Part shown: positions 42,250-52,657 of the stretch, piece by piece | Layout of the letters: each line of letters opens with the position of its first letter | How positions within the stretch are numbered: position 1 is the stretch's first letter | Assembly: GCF_013035425.1 (NCBI RefSeq) | Contig: NZ_WQHX01000001.1 | Location: 434,001 to 498,000 of the forward strand | Source of the DNA: Ruegeria arenilitoris | Lineage (GTDB): Bacteria > Pseudomonadota > Alphaproteobacteria > Rhodobacterales > Rhodobacteraceae | Length of the DNA: 64,000 nt | Reading direction: 5' to 3' | The notes under the pieces: model-generated | Told to the model about the DNA's origin: nothing | Database searches by the model: none | What the model saw: only the letters and a program-made list of their open reading frames with translations | Position numbers and translations under genes: made by a program

Positions 42250-44661
42250 ATGACGCAGATTCCCGCCCGGATAACAAATTGGTTTACATCGAAAAACTGG
42301 TCCATCCATCCGCATCAGCAAGAGATGTTCGACCGGGCACGCGACCCTGCAACTCTGCTGATAGCACCGACAGGCGGTGGAAAGACCATGGCCGGTTTTT
42401 TGCCTTCGCTGGCGGAATTGGCCGATGGTTTCCATGGCGGCTTGCACACGATTTATGTCTCGCCTCTCAAGGCCTTGGCATCAGACATCCGTCGCAATCT
42501 ACGTGTCCCCGTTGGTGAAATCGGATTACCCATCAGGATCGAAGACAGGACAGGCGACACCTCAGCCACACAAAAGAAAAGGCAACGCGCTGACCCGCCG
42601 CATATCCTTCTGACGACTCCTGAAAGCCTGGCACTTCTGACATCTTACGAGGATGCGCCCCGCATGTTTGACGGTGTGCAAAGGGTGATCGTGGATGAAA
42701 TCCACGCGTTGGAAGAAAGCAAACGCGGCGACCAGTTAATGTTGGCATTGGCACGCCTTCAAAGCCTCTGCCCAGGTTTGCGTCGTGTCGGACTATCGGC
42801 AACGGTCGAGGACCCCGACGCCATCGCTCGTTTTTTGGCACGACACCCAGATCCGTGTCGCATCATACAGGCCGACCCCGGCCCAGATCCCGACATTTCA
42901 ATGCTGCAAACTCACGAGAAGCCACCGTGGTCTGGCGGTGGTGCTGCCTATGCGGTTCCGGCTGTTCTGGATCAGATCAAAAGACACAAGACGACTTTGA
43001 TATTCCACAACACACGCGCCCAAGCTGAAATTTTCTTTCATAATCTGTGGCTTGCCAATGATGATGCCTTGCCGATCGGTGTCCATCACGGAAGTCTGGA
43101 CCGACAACAGCGCGAACGGGTCGAAGCAGCAATGGTACGGGGCGACCTTCGAGCAATCGTCTGTACAGGTAGTTTAGATCTCGGCATTGACTGGGGCGAT
43201 GTTGATCTGGTGATCCAGATAGGAGCTCCGAAAAATGTCAAACGGCTGGTGCAACGAATTGGTCGCGCCAATCACCGCTACAATGCACCTTCTAAGGCCC
43301 TGCTTGTACCAGCCAACCGGTTCGAAGTGGTCGAATGCGTTGCCGCACTCGAAGCAGTGAAGGCACATGACTTGGATGGGGAACCGCGCGGTTCCGGCCC
43401 ACGAGATGTCTTGTGCCAGCATATTCTAATAGCCGCAGCTGCTGGGCCTTTTGATCCCGACGCGCTGTATGACGAAATGACGACAGCCGGACCTTTCGCT
43501 GAATTAACCCGCAACGCATTTGACGCTTGTCTGAATTTCTGCGCAACAGGGGGGTATGCCCTACGTGCTTATGACCGCTGGCAACGGCTGCAGCAACGGC
43601 CCGATGGTTTTTGGCAATTGCGCGACCCGCGCACGGCGCAACGGATCCGAATGAACCTGGGTACAATTCAAGATACTGACACGCTCAAAGTTCGATTGAA
43701 GCGAAATCGGGGCGGAAAGCCATTAGGTGAGGTGGAAGAAGCGTTCGCCGCTTCGTTAACTCCCGGGGATACATTTTTGATCGGCGGACAGATTGTCCGT
43801 TACGAGGGGCTGCGGGAAATGGTCGTCGAAGTCAGCCGTCGAGCTGATCGAAAACCCAAGATCGCAACATTTTCTGGCACGAAATTTGCCACCTCGACCC
43901 AATTGAGCGACCGGATCTTGCGAATGTTTGCGCAACGGGAATGGCCTCAATTGCCACAACACACCGCCGAATGGTTAGCGCTGCAGCGCGATATTTCACG
44001 TTTACCGCAGAGAGACCGACTATTGATTGAAAGCTTTCCAAGCGACGGACGGGAACATCTTTGTGTCTACGGCTTTGCGGGTCGGAATGCGCAGCAGACG
44101 CTTGGCTTGTTAATGACCAAACGGATGGAGGAGACAGGCCTAGCACCTTTGGGCTTTGTGGCGACGGACTACGCCACTTTGATTTGGGGTTTAGATGCAG
44201 TGACCGACCCCCGCCCTCTTTTCGATCCGAGTGCTTTGAGAGATGGGTTGGAGAATTGGCTGGCTGGCAACGCCGTGATGAAGCGGACCTTTCGCGCGTC
44301 TGCCACGATTGCTGGCCTCATAGAACGGAACACAGGTGGCCAGCGAAAAAGCGGTCGTCAAGCAACATTTTCCTCTGACATACTTTACGACACGCTCATG
44401 CGATACGACCCTGACCATTTATTAATGCAAATCACACGTGAAGAAGCAATGCGCGGGTTGGTCGATTTTGGACGTATTGAGGAAATGCTTTCCCGTATAG
44501 ACGGACGGATCGATATGTTGCGGCTGGAACGTGTTTCACCGCTTGCCGCGCCGCTTTTCCTGGAGGTTGGGAAAATTCCAGTTAAGGGAGAGGCCGAAGA
44601 ACGCCTATTGGCGGAGGAAAGCGCACGCCTGCTTCAGGAGGCAGGTTTGAATACATTGTGA
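42250..44661 (+). CDS. ligase-associated DEXH-box DNA helicase (Lhr family)
   Basis: An 803-residue superfamily 2 helicase of the short Lhr type that is normally encoded with an ATP-dependent DNA ligase. Walker A is APTGGGKT (39-46), the DEIH box lies around residues 148-151, and motif VI is VQRIGRANHR. A Lhr-specific C-terminal region follows the helicase core. It presumably unwinds damaged DNA or RNA-DNA hybrids. The pdeM gene follows; the ligase and exonuclease partners are not adjacent here. Confidence 0.92.
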   Translation: MTQIPARITNWFTSKNWSIHPHQQEMFDRARDPATLLIAPTGGGKTMAGFLPSLAELADGFHGGLHTIYVSPLKALASDIRRNLRVPVGEIGLPIRIEDRTGDTSATQKKRQRADPPHILLTTPESLALLTSYEDAPRMFDGVQRVIVDEIHALEESKRGDQLMLALARLQSLCPGLRRVGLSATVEDPDAIARFLARHPDPCRIIQADPGPDPDISMLQTHEKPPWSGGGAAYAVPAVLDQIKRHKTTLIFHNTRAQAEIFFHNLWLANDDALPIGVHHGSLDRQQRERVEAAMVRGDLRAIVCTGSLDLGIDWGDVDLVIQIGAPKNVKRLVQRIGRANHRYNAPSKALLVPANRFEVVECVAALEAVKAHDLDGEPRGSGPRDVLCQHILIAAAAGPFDPDALYDEMTTAGPFAELTRNAFDACLNFCATGGYALRAYDRWQRLQQRPDGFWQLRDPRTAQRIRMNLGTIQDTDTLKVRLKRNRGGKPLGEVEEAFAASLTPGDTFLIGGQIVRYEGLREMVVEVSRRADRKPKIATFSGTKFATSTQLSDRILRMFAQREWPQLPQHTAEWLALQRDISRLPQRDRLLIESFPSDGREHLCVYGFAGRNAQQTLGLLMTKRMEETGLAPLGFVATDYATLIWGLDAVTDPRPLFDPSALRDGLENWLAGNAVMKRTFRASATIAGLIERNTGGQRKSGRQATFSSDILYDTLMRYDPDHLLMQITREEAMRGLVDFGRIEEMLSRIDGRIDMLRLERVSPLAAPLFLEVGKIPVKGEAEERLLAEESARLLQEAGLNTL

Positions 44662-44705
44662 TCTCCTCTTGCAACAACATCGAAAAGCCGCGAAAAGAAC
44701 GTATC

Positions 44706-45368
44706 ATGAACGCGCTGGAATTTGAATTTTCAGGACAAAGGTTGGCAGCCTTGGGCAGTGGCGCCTTGTGGTGGCCCGATCAGAAATTGCTGTGCGTGTC
44801 TGACATGCACCTAGGTAAATCTGAAAGAGTTGCCCGGCGCAGCGGTCAAATTCTTCCGCCCTACGAGGGCCGCGATACCCTGTCCCGACTGGCAACAGAT
44901 TTGGAACTTAGCAGGGCGACTACAGTAGTCTGCCTGGGCGACAGTTTCGATGACTTGGAAGCATCCGATGCATTTGTCTCAACTGATCGCCTTCAACTTA
45001 TTTCATTACAAGCCGGGCGTCACTGGATTTGGATCGAAGGAAATCACGACCCCGGTCCTGTCGAACTGGGCGGTACCCACTTGGTGGAATGGTCATGTGG
45101 GCCACTGAAATTCCGTCATATTGCTCAGCCGGGTGAGGTGGGTGAAGTGTCAGGACATTACCATCCAAAGGCTCGTTTGAGGGCTAAAGGGCGCACAGTC
45201 ACTCGTCCGGCGTTTCTGGTCGATTACGCCCGGTTGATCCTGCCAGCCTACGGTACTTACACAGGCGGTTTGCACTGTTCAGATACAGCTTTGGCAGATG
45301 TCATGGCGGCGGATGCGCGCGCTATTCTGACCGGCGCGCAACCATATATTTTGCCAATGCCGAGATAA
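44706..45368 (+). CDS. pdeM: ligase-associated endonuclease PdeM
   Basis: A 220-residue metallophosphoesterase of the ligase-associated type. The metal-binding motifs are DMH (33-35), GDSFDD (78-83), GNHD (112-115) and GHYH further on. It is thought to act with Lhr in repair. The ATG at 44706 is chosen because it gives the family N-terminus, although an in-frame GTG overlaps the helicase stop. A terminator follows. Confidence 0.9.
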   Translation: MNALEFEFSGQRLAALGSGALWWPDQKLLCVSDMHLGKSERVARRSGQILPPYEGRDTLSRLATDLELSRATTVVCLGDSFDDLEASDAFVSTDRLQLISLQAGRHWIWIEGNHDPGPVELGGTHLVEWSCGPLKFRHIAQPGEVGEVSGHYHPKARLRAKGRTVTRPAFLVDYARLILPAYGTYTGGLHCSDTALADVMAADARAILTGAQPYILPMPR

Positions 45369-45514
45369 TCAGGTCTCAGATTAATCCAGCCTTTTCAGCT
45401 GGGGAGCAAATCCTGACAGATTCTTTGCCTTAAAATTCAAACAGTCTTCGCAGCGGCCAACCAAGAAGCCCCTTACAGCTAAAATGGCTCCACAAAGAAG
45501 AAGTCAATACACGG

Positions 45515-45554
45515 CAAAAGGGTCGAAAAACGAACGCGCTCTTCGACCCTTTTT
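45515..45554. terminator. bidirectional terminator between pdeM and folD
   Basis: AAAAGGGTCGAA (45516-45527) pairs with TTCGACCCTTTT (45542-45553) around a 14-base loop, with A/T tracts on both sides. It would stop both converging transcripts. Confidence 0.85.
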
Positions 45555-45595
45555 GAACTGTTGTGTGACGCTTAGCGCCGAATATTCCGAACGAA

Positions 45596-46486
45596 TTATG
45601 CCGTAAGCCCTTCGGGTTCGGGCAAGCCATTAGCGCGGCAACAAGCGGTCAGAGTGTTGGCCAGAAGGCATGCAATCGTCATTGGTCCAACACCGCCCGG
45701 CACAGGAGTGATCGCCCCTGCCCGTTCAACTGCGCTTGCGTAATCTACATCACCAACCAACTTGTTCTTACCATCGCGTTCAATCCGGTTGATCCCAACG
45801 TCAATTACCGTTGCTCCCTCTTTGATCCAATCGCCAGGAACCATCTCGAGGCGGCCCACAGCGGCCACGACAATATCGGCGCGACGCACCACGTCAGGCA
45901 GGTCCTTAGTGCGGCTATGCGCGATTGTGACGGTGCAACTATCCCCAAGAAGCAATTGAGCCATCGGTTTACCGACAATATTCGATCGACCGATTACAAC
46001 CGCATTCATGCCGGACAGTGACCCATGATAATCACGCAGCATCATCAAACATCCCAATGGCGTACAAGGTACCATCGATTTCTGTCCGGTGCCCAAAAGC
46101 CCCACATTGGAAATATGGAACCCGTCAACATCCTTGGCCGGATCAATTGAGTTGATCACAAGATCTTCGTTTAAATGCTTTGGAAGGGGAAGCTGAACCA
46201 GAATTCCGTGTACCGCGGGATCCTTGTTCAATTTGTCAATCAGTGTCAGCAAATCCTCTTCGGAGGTATCGGCATCCAACTTATGCTCGTACGAGTTCAT
46301 CCCCACTTCGACGGTTTGCTTGCCCTTTGACCGTACATAAACTTGGCTTGCCGGGTCTTCGCCCACCAGAACGACGGCTAATCCTGGGATAATACCGTTT
46401 TCCTCTTTCAGCCTGGCAACCTGGTCGGCAACCTGTGCGCGCACTCTAGCCGCAAAGGCCTTGCCATCGATAACCTGTGCTACCAT
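45596..46486 (-). CDS. folD: bifunctional methylene-THF dehydrogenase/cyclohydrolase
   Basis: A 296-residue FolD that interconverts methylene-, methenyl- and 10-formyl-tetrahydrofolate with NADP. Signatures are [14 protein letters not shown] with the catalytic Lys around 55, [17 protein letters not shown] and the Rossmann motif [14 protein letters not shown]. It works with Fhs, encoded 0.4 kb upstream on the same strand. Its ATG overlaps the end of the broken chorismate mutase gene. Confidence 0.96.
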   Translation of the reverse strand: MVAQVIDGKAFAARVRAQVADQVARLKEENGIIPGLAVVLVGEDPASQVYVRSKGKQTVEVGMNSYEHKLDADTSEEDLLTLIDKLNKDPAVHGILVQLPLPKHLNEDLVINSIDPAKDVDGFHISNVGLLGTGQKSMVPCTPLGCLMMLRDYHGSLSGMNAVVIGRSNIVGKPMAQLLLGDSCTVTIAHSRTKDLPDVVRRADIVVAAVGRLEMVPGDWIKEGATVIDVGINRIERDGKNKLVGDVDYASAVERAGAITPVPGGVGPMTIACLLANTLTACCRANGLPEPEGLTA

Positions 46487-46845
46487 CCTAAGTTTCCTTT
46501 CTTCAAAAACGATAGGGCGCAGTCGCCCCCGCCTGCTCTGTCATTGCCTAACGCAAGTTCCTCACGTGCGATCAACCAGTCAATCAAAATGCGCCAAAGC
46601 TTCTCGGCCAAATCTGGATCCTTCCCCAAATCTTCGGAACCCGCACGCACACACTGCTCCACTTCCTCCACCCTGTCCGGAGCTCGTTCCGGTAAACCTA
46701 ATGCCGGTTTTTACTCGAACGCTCTGTCGATGTAACTTATGCGCTTCATCAACATCTCGATCAATTGGCGGTCAAGTTCGCGGAACTGCCTCTGCAGATC
46801 ACGCAGGAAATAACAATCGCGCAGCGGTTTCCGAGAGTGCGTCAA
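46480..46845 (-). pseudogene. chorismate mutase (AroQ type) broken by an in-frame TAA
   Basis: On the leftward strand a single frame encodes an AroQ-type chorismate mutase of about 121 residues (start probably TTG at 46845 after GAGGAG; possible TTG at 46863). It reads RDCYFLRDLQRQFRELD and MLMKRISYIDRAFE, then meets TAA (46711-46713), then continues unbroken with KPALGLPERAPDRVEEVEQC and LAEKLWRILIDWLIAREEL. The stop lies one residue before the lysine expected to bind the substrate, in the usual AxELK context, so it may derive from a Leu codon by one change. The 44-residue front piece cannot be active; a 63-residue tail could restart at GTG 46671. It sits between fhs and folD. Confidence 0.8.
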
Positions 46846-46897
46846 AATCTCCTCGTGGCCCAAGTTTTTTGGACCACGAGATTTACTTTTCGGTGGC

Positions 46898-48574
46898 TTA
46901 GAACAAGCCTTCGATCTGACCTTCTTCGTTGAGACAGATGGTCTCAGCCGCAGGTTTCCGCGGCAGACCGGGCATGGTCATGATTTCACCACAGACGACC
47001 ACGATGAACCCTGCGCCGGCAGACAGACGAACTTCACGCACTGGAACCGAATGACCCGTAGGAGCGCCGCGCAGAGTTGGATCAGTTGAGAACGAATACT
47101 GCGTCTTTGCCATGCATACCGGTAAATTTCCATATCCGGCATCTTCCCATTCCCGCAATTGGTTACGGATTTTGTTGTCGGCCAGAACCTCGTCCGCGCG
47201 ATAAATTCTTTTCGCGATTGTTTCGATTTTCTCGAAAAGAGGCATTTCATCGGGGTAGATCGGCGCAAAATTTGCGGTACCACCTTCGACGATTTCAACA
47301 ACCTTTTCTGCCAGTGGCGCGGACCCCTCCGAACCCAACTCCCAGTGACGCGAGAGGATCGCCTCCACACCGTGTTCACCGCAGTAGTCTCTTACAGCCT
47401 GAACCTCTTCGTCGGTGTCCGTAACGAAATGATTAATCGCAACAACAACAGGAACACCGAAAGATTTAACGTTTTCGATATGACGTCCCAAGTTCGCGCA
47501 ACCTGATTTTACTGCATCTACATTCTCTGCGCCCAGATCAGCCTTGGCCACACCGCCGTTCATTTTCATTGCGCGAACAGTGGCAACCAGAACAACTGCC
47601 GAAGGAGCGATACCGGCTTTACGACATTTGATGTTCATGAACTTCTCAGCACCCAAGTCTGCGCCAAAGCCTGCTTCGGTCACGACATAGTCCGCAACTT
47701 TCAGCGCCGTTTTGGTGGCGATGACCGAGTTACAACCGTGCGCTATGTTGGCGAACGGGCCGCCGTGGACAAACGCAGGGTTGTTTTCCAGTGTCTGGAC
47801 AAGGTTGGGCTGCATCGCGTCTTTCAAAAGAACAGTCATCGCGCCTTCGGCTTTGATGTCGCGGCAGTAGACTGGCGTTCTGTCGCGACGATAGGCAACA
47901 ATGATGTCACCCAGACGCTTTTCCAGATCTTTCAAGTCAGTCGCCAGGCATAGAATTGCCATGACCTCGGACGCCACAGTGATGTCGAAACCGGCTTCGC
48001 GCGGGAAACCGTTTGAGACGCCGCCCAATGAAGCTGTAATTTGACGCAGCGCACGATCGTTCATGTCTACAACTCGACGCCAAGCAACCCGACGAGTGTC
48101 GATTTCGCATTCGTTGCCCCAGTAGATGTGATTGTCGATCATCGCCGACAACAGAGAGTGGGCCGAAGTGATTGCGTGAAAATCCCCGGTAAAGTGCAGG
48201 TTCATTTCCTCCATTGGAACAACCTGCGCAAAGCCGCCGCCAGCAGCGCCGCCCTTCATACCGAAGTTCGGGCCAAGCGACGCCTCGCGGATGCAGATCA
48301 TCGCATTCTTGCCGATACGGTTCAGACCGTCGCCAAGCCCCACGGTTGTGGTGGTTTTGCCTTCACCAGCTGGGGTCGGGTTGATCGCCGTCACAAGGAT
48401 CAACTTGCCGTCCTGTCGGTCTTGCACCGAGTTGATGAAGTCCTGGCTGACTTTTGCTTTGTCATGGCCATAGGGCAGCAGATCGTCGCTGGAAATGCCC
48501 AGCTTGGCACCGATTTCCTGAATCGGCTTCTTGTTCGCCTCGCGAGCGATTTCGATGTCGGATTTATAGCTCAT
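46898..48574 (-). CDS. fhs: formate-tetrahydrofolate ligase
   Basis: A 558-residue ligase that makes 10-formyl-THF from formate, ATP and THF. The P-loop-like [11 protein letters not shown] lies around residues 65-75, followed by TVGLGDGL and the family segments [19 protein letters not shown] and [15 protein letters not shown]. The ATG at 48574 ([11 protein letters not shown]) is the family start. A 165-base gap to the MOSC gene contains a hairpin GCCACG/CGTGGC (48685-48702) of unknown role. Confidence 0.97.
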   Translation of the reverse strand: MSYKSDIEIAREANKKPIQEIGAKLGISSDDLLPYGHDKAKVSQDFINSVQDRQDGKLILVTAINPTPAGEGKTTTTVGLGDGLNRIGKNAMICIREASLGPNFGMKGGAAGGGFAQVVPMEEMNLHFTGDFHAITSAHSLLSAMIDNHIYWGNECEIDTRRVAWRRVVDMNDRALRQITASLGGVSNGFPREAGFDITVASEVMAILCLATDLKDLEKRLGDIIVAYRRDRTPVYCRDIKAEGAMTVLLKDAMQPNLVQTLENNPAFVHGGPFANIAHGCNSVIATKTALKVADYVVTEAGFGADLGAEKFMNIKCRKAGIAPSAVVLVATVRAMKMNGGVAKADLGAENVDAVKSGCANLGRHIENVKSFGVPVVVAINHFVTDTDEEVQAVRDYCGEHGVEAILSRHWELGSEGSAPLAEKVVEIVEGGTANFAPIYPDEMPLFEKIETIAKRIYRADEVLADNKIRNQLREWEDAGYGNLPVCMAKTQYSFSTDPTLRGAPTGHSVPVREVRLSAGAGFIVVVCGEIMTMPGLPRKPAAETICLNEEGQIEGLF

Positions 48575-48739
48575 CGGCCAGAGTCCCTGATTGAATTCCG
48601 TGCAATACCAACGCAAAGCGTCGGCGCTGCTCAATCCATACAATTGTGTACACTGGCAATAGATATGGATTCCGACATAATCAGGCCACGAAGCGGCGTG
48701 GCACGGCTTAGCCTGGCTACAATCGGAAACTCTCGCCCT

Positions 48740-49315
48740 CTAAGGCGCCCAATTTCGTTGGTCTGGCACAAACAGCCGCATCTTATCGCCCATCTTCGCA
48801 ATTCCAGGCCTTTCGACCCAAGCTGTAACACCGCGTCGCCCCTTGGCCGCCGGTTTGAAAGCAGCACCGTAACCGGGCAAGTCAGCTTCGATTTCCCGGC
48901 CGGGAAGGACGCAAGGCCGATTTTCCATATCTATCGTTATCGTCAATCCTCCCTCGATCTGTAGGCGGGACGATGGCGGAACGTGCGTAAAATCAGGTAT
49001 TCCGCGCAATACGATACTTGCGCCTAAGAAGGTCGGGTCCAGCCTGTCCAAGCCGATTTCCGTGGCAATCGCATCTATTTCCTCGGCCGACAACACCGAA
49101 AGCTGTCGCACATTTCGGATTTCCGTTCCTCGCGGATACAGGTTTTTGACCCTTACGCAGGAAGGACGGTTATTTCCTTCGTGTCGTGCCCCGCGATCAC
49201 CTGAAAAATCCAGATCCAAGCTGTCTACGGCTTCGGCTCGCAAAGACTCTCCGGCCGGAACATGCCCAAGCCAAACGATTTCGGCCAAGAATTCCGTTTC
49301 ACGCAATACTGGCAT
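48740..49315 (-). CDS. MOSC domain protein
   Basis: A 191-residue MOSC-domain protein. MOSC domains bind molybdenum cofactor or move sulfur. C135 in RPCVLPG is the likely persulfide-bearing residue; NLYPRGTEIRNVRQLSVLS and FLGASIVLRGI are typical. It has no partner domain. It is in the same direction as fhs but separated by 165 bases. Confidence 0.88.
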   Translation of the reverse strand: MPVLRETEFLAEIVWLGHVPAGESLRAEAVDSLDLDFSGDRGARHEGNNRPSCVRVKNLYPRGTEIRNVRQLSVLSAEEIDAIATEIGLDRLDPTFLGASIVLRGIPDFTHVPPSSRLQIEGGLTITIDMENRPCVLPGREIEADLPGYGAAFKPAAKGRRGVTAWVERPGIAKMGDKMRLFVPDQRNWAP

Positions 49316-49370
49316 AGACGCACCATTTTGTTCAGGAAGTCGATTGAATTTAGGTCACTAGCGGCGACAG

Positions 49371-49397
49371 AAAAAGACCCGGGAAATTCCCGGGTCT
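49371..49397 (-). terminator. ftsH intrinsic terminator
   Basis: Eleven-base perfect stem AGACCCGGGAA/TTCCCGGGTCT with a single-base apex. On the leftward strand it is followed by TTTTT, just past the ftsH stop. Confidence 0.92.
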
Positions 49398-49403
49398 AAA
49401 GCG

Positions 49404-51320
49404 TCACGTTGAAGGTTCAGGCTCCATACCACCCTCGGGCGGAGTCTTCTTTGACTTGGTCTTTGGAATGGCGGTGACGCTTGGTGCGTTGCCCTCATCC
49501 GGGCTGTCACCCTCGTCATCGCTGTCACTGGGTGACTCACCATTCATCACACGCTTGATCTCATCTCCAGTCAGAGTTTCGTACTCCAACAAGCCCTGCG
49601 CCAAACGCTCCCATTCCTCGTTTCTTTCGGTAAGGATGCCGTGCGCGCGCTCATAACCCTGCTGGATAAGACGCTTAACCTCTTCCTCGATCAACTCTTT
49701 GGTATGGGCTGATACCGAGAAACCCGCTGTATTGCCTGAGTAACCTTCGTGAGCCTCTGCATAATCGATATTGCCGACCTTGTCGCTCATACCCCAGCGC
49801 ATAACCATGGCGCGAGCTAATTGGCTGGCCTGCATAATATCGCCCGCTGGCCCGTTGGAAACGTGATCTTCGCCGTAGCGTATGACTTCGGCAGCTTTAC
49901 CCGCCATTGTCATTGCCAGCTTTTGCTCACACTCATCGCGGTGGTAATTTAGTTGATCCATCTCTGGCAAGCTGACGACCATTCCCAGCGCTCCTCCTCG
50001 CGGGATGATCGTCGCTTTGTAAACCGGATCGCATAACGGCAGGGTCATACCCACGACCGCGTGGCCAGCCTCATGATATGCCGTTTTCTCTTTCTGATCC
50101 TGGGTAAGCACCATCGATCGGCGCTCGGCCCCCATCATCACCTTGTCTTTGGCGTTCTCAAAGTCTTCCATCGTCACAAAGCGACGGCCAACTCGCGCGG
50201 CCATCAGAGCAGCCTCGTTAACAAGGTTTGCCAAATCAGCGCCTGAAAAGCCCGGCGTGCCTCTTGCGATAATGCGTAAATCTACGTCCGGTCCCAAAGG
50301 TGTCTTACGAGCATGTACGCCCAAGATCTTCTCACGGCCTTTAATGTCGGGATTACCAACGGTCACGTTACGGTCAAATCGACCTGGACGCAGCAAGGCA
50401 GGGTCCAGAACATCTTTGCGGTTGGTAGCCGCAAGGATGATCACGCCCTCGTTGGCTTCGAAGCCGTCCATCTCAACCAACAATTGGTTAAGCGTTTGTT
50501 CGCGTTCGTCGTTGCCCCCGCCATATCCAGCACCACGATGCCGACCAACAGCGTCAATCTCGTCGATGAAGACAATGCATGGCGCGTTCTTCTTAGCTTG
50601 TTCGAACATGTCGCGTACGCGGGATGCACCGACACCTACGAACATTTCAACAAAGTCCGACCCCGAGATGGTGAAAAACGGGACTCCAGCTTCACCAGCA
50701 ATAGCGCGGGCCAGCAAAGTCTTGCCTGTGCCCGGAGGCCCAACAAGCAGCGCGCCCTTGGGAATCTTGCCACCAAGGCGCGAGAACTTCTGCGGATTTC
50801 GCAGGAACTCGACAATCTCTTCCAGTTCTTCCTTGGCTTCGTCGATGCCAGCAACGTCATCGAAAGTCACGCGACCGTGCTTTTCCGTCAGCATTTTAGC
50901 CTTGGACTTGCCAAAACCCATCGCGCCGCCTTTGCCACCGCCTTGCATCCGGTTCATGAAATATACCCAGACGCCAATCAGCAACAGGAACGGCAGCAGA
51001 GTTATAAGAAACGACTGAAACCCGGATTGCTGCTGTTTTTCGGCCCGAACAGGGATGTTCTTGTCGATCAGCAGTTTCGTCACCTCGGCGTCGGTGGGTT
51101 TGATGGTTACATAGTCACGGTTATCGCTTGTGCGATAACGGATCTGTTCACCATCCAGTGTCACATTGGTGACATCTCCTGAATCTACAGCACTGACGAA
51201 TTCGGAATAGGTTCTTTCATTATTCTGAAGCGTGCCACCTGACCCACTGAACAAATTGAACAGTGCAAGGATCAACAAGAACAGGACGACCCAGAAGGCG
51301 ATGTTACGAGCGTTGCCCAA
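49404..51320 (-). CDS. ftsH: membrane AAA+ zinc protease FtsH
   Basis: A 638-residue inner-membrane quality-control protease. Two transmembrane helices (about 7-25 and 103-121) flank a periplasmic domain; the AAA domain has Walker A GPPGTGKT (194-201) and the SRH region, and the zinc motif HEAGH is at 416-420. An acidic, serine/proline-rich tail of about 45 residues ends it. The start is taken as TTG at 51320, which follows GGGAG and gives the family N-terminus (GNARNIAFW); the longer frame has a non-conserved prefix. Confidence 0.96.
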   Translation of the reverse strand: MGNARNIAFWVVLFLLILALFNLFSGSGGTLQNNERTYSEFVSAVDSGDVTNVTLDGEQIRYRTSDNRDYVTIKPTDAEVTKLLIDKNIPVRAEKQQQSGFQSFLITLLPFLLLIGVWVYFMNRMQGGGKGGAMGFGKSKAKMLTEKHGRVTFDDVAGIDEAKEELEEIVEFLRNPQKFSRLGGKIPKGALLVGPPGTGKTLLARAIAGEAGVPFFTISGSDFVEMFVGVGASRVRDMFEQAKKNAPCIVFIDEIDAVGRHRGAGYGGGNDEREQTLNQLLVEMDGFEANEGVIILAATNRKDVLDPALLRPGRFDRNVTVGNPDIKGREKILGVHARKTPLGPDVDLRIIARGTPGFSGADLANLVNEAALMAARVGRRFVTMEDFENAKDKVMMGAERRSMVLTQDQKEKTAYHEAGHAVVGMTLPLCDPVYKATIIPRGGALGMVVSLPEMDQLNYHRDECEQKLAMTMAGKAAEVIRYGEDHVSNGPAGDIMQASQLARAMVMRWGMSDKVGNIDYAEAHEGYSGNTAGFSVSAHTKELIEEEVKRLIQQGYERAHGILTERNEEWERLAQGLLEYETLTGDEIKRVMNGESPSDSDDEGDSPDEGNAPSVTAIPKTKSKKTPPEGGMEPEPST

Positions 51321-51397
51321 GGAAATTCTCCCAAAAGATTTCGGCGGATGGGGACCTGCCGAGGTTGCTCTATAAAATAGAGATGATTCAAGCAGGT

Positions 51398-52657
51398 TCA
51401 ATGAGATAAAATTGATGCATAAAACTCTGGCCTGTTAGCTGCCATTTGAATGTGCCATCCGCTTGCATGGCCAGCCAGCGGTGCAGACAAGATAGTGTCG
51501 CCGGACCATACCGCCGGAGACGACAGCAAAGTAGCTTTTGGCCTTCCTAGGTCCCGCCAATTTTCCAACTGTGCAACGCCTTCTTCGCCCAAAGCGCGAA
51601 TTTCCGCTCCGGCATCTTGGGGGCCGGTTACAATCCAGCGGTTGTCCCAGAGGTCACCGGGGTCTGCGACTTGGTCCCTGACAGCCCTTAGCTCTCTGCT
51701 AATCCATATTTTTTTGCCTTCCGGGGTCAGCAAGCATCCGCCCAAAGTTGCTGATTTTCCAGCTGAGATTGCTTTCATCGTCTGATCGATGGCGGTTTGG
51801 CGCGGAGGGTACCCCTGACCTGCAATCCAACCAACAGCGGCAACAATAATCCGCCGGCGAATTTCGTCGGGCAGCGACTGAAAGTCATCTTGGTCCAGGC
51901 ACAGAACCCCATCTATCTCGTGCACCACTTTTCGTGCCGAATCTTGTGTGTATTGTTGCAGCGCTTCTCGGGCGCGCGCTAAATTCTCTGCCACACGTGT
52001 CAACGTTTCCGCAGTCAATCCAATCTCATCAAGTTGGGTAAGTGCTTCTCGAACCTTAATACGATCAAAACGTGGATCTTGATTCGAGGGGTCATCGATC
52101 CAATCGATACCTTCGGTGTTCAAATAATCTCGCAGTTGCGTCCGGGTAACCGACAATAAAGGGCGTAATATATCGATATCGCCTTCGCGGCGAACGGCGG
52201 CCATCGCCGACAATCCCGACACGCCAGCAGCACGAGCCAATCTCATCAGAACTGTTTCGGCCTGATCATCCGCATTATGGCCCAATGCGATCGCCCCAAG
52301 CCCTCTTTCTTGCGCCCATTGCAACAGCAATCCGTATCGTGCACGCCGAGCTTGATCTTGCAGATTTCCGCTACCGTCCCAGCCCTGCCACTTTAAGATA
52401 GTATGTGGAACGCCCCATCGCTGTGCAAATTCCCCCACCAATGCAGCTTCGTCGGCAGATTCCTTTCGGAGACCGTGGTCTACGGTGGCAGCAAAGAGTT
52501 CGATCCCCTTAGTTGGCGCAATTTTAGACAAAAGACGCAAAAGCGCGGTTGAGTCACTTCCGCCCGACACCGCCACCCCTAATCGGCGAGGCAGCGGATC
52601 AGGCAACAAAGCCTCAATCTTTTCAAGAAGGTTTTGGGCGTTCGCGTTCAAGAACAC
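51398..52657 (-). CDS. tilS: tRNA(Ile)-lysidine synthase
   Basis: A 419-residue N-type ATP pyrophosphatase that makes lysidine at position 34 of tRNA-Ile(CAU), needed to decode AUA. The PP-loop is SGGSDST (31-37), and later segments include [20 protein letters not shown]. The GTG at 52657 is preferred; it overlaps the 3' end of cpoB by ten bases. A longer frame starting at 52741 would overlap cpoB by nearly 100 bases. It precedes ftsH as in many proteobacteria. Confidence 0.93.
   Translation of the reverse strand: MFLNANAQNLLEKIEALLPDPLPRRLGVAVSGGSDSTALLRLLSKIAPTKGIELFAATVDHGLRKESADEAALVGEFAQRWGVPHTILKWQGWDGSGNLQDQARRARYGLLLQWAQERGLGAIALGHNADDQAETVLMRLARAAGVSGLSAMAAVRREGDIDILRPLLSVTRTQLRDYLNTEGIDWIDDPSNQDPRFDRIKVREALTQLDEIGLTAETLTRVAENLARAREALQQYTQDSARKVVHEIDGVLCLDQDDFQSLPDEIRRRIIVAAVGWIAGQGYPPRQTAIDQTMKAISAGKSATLGGCLLTPEGKKIWISRELRAVRDQVADPGDLWDNRWIVTGPQDAGAEIRALGEEGVAQLENWRDLGRPKATLLSSPAVWSGDTILSAPLAGHASGWHIQMAANRPEFYASILSH

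Noticed and set aside
45430..45630. 66-codon minus-strand frame between folD and pdeM
   Set aside because: It spans the bidirectional terminator stem and the folD 3' end; product is unlike any protein.
48685..48702. Hairpin GCCACG/CGTGGC between MOSC and fhs considered as terminator or riboswitch
   Set aside because: Short, no T-tract, and no match to folate riboswitch architecture that I can recognise.
48041..48964. 307-codon plus-strand frame over fhs
   Set aside because: Shadow of fhs; it also runs into the MOSC gene and shows no protein family features.
50143..51182. Two plus-strand frames of about 290 codons over ftsH
   Set aside because: Both are antisense to the conserved AAA and membrane regions of ftsH, with low-complexity Ser/Arg-rich products.
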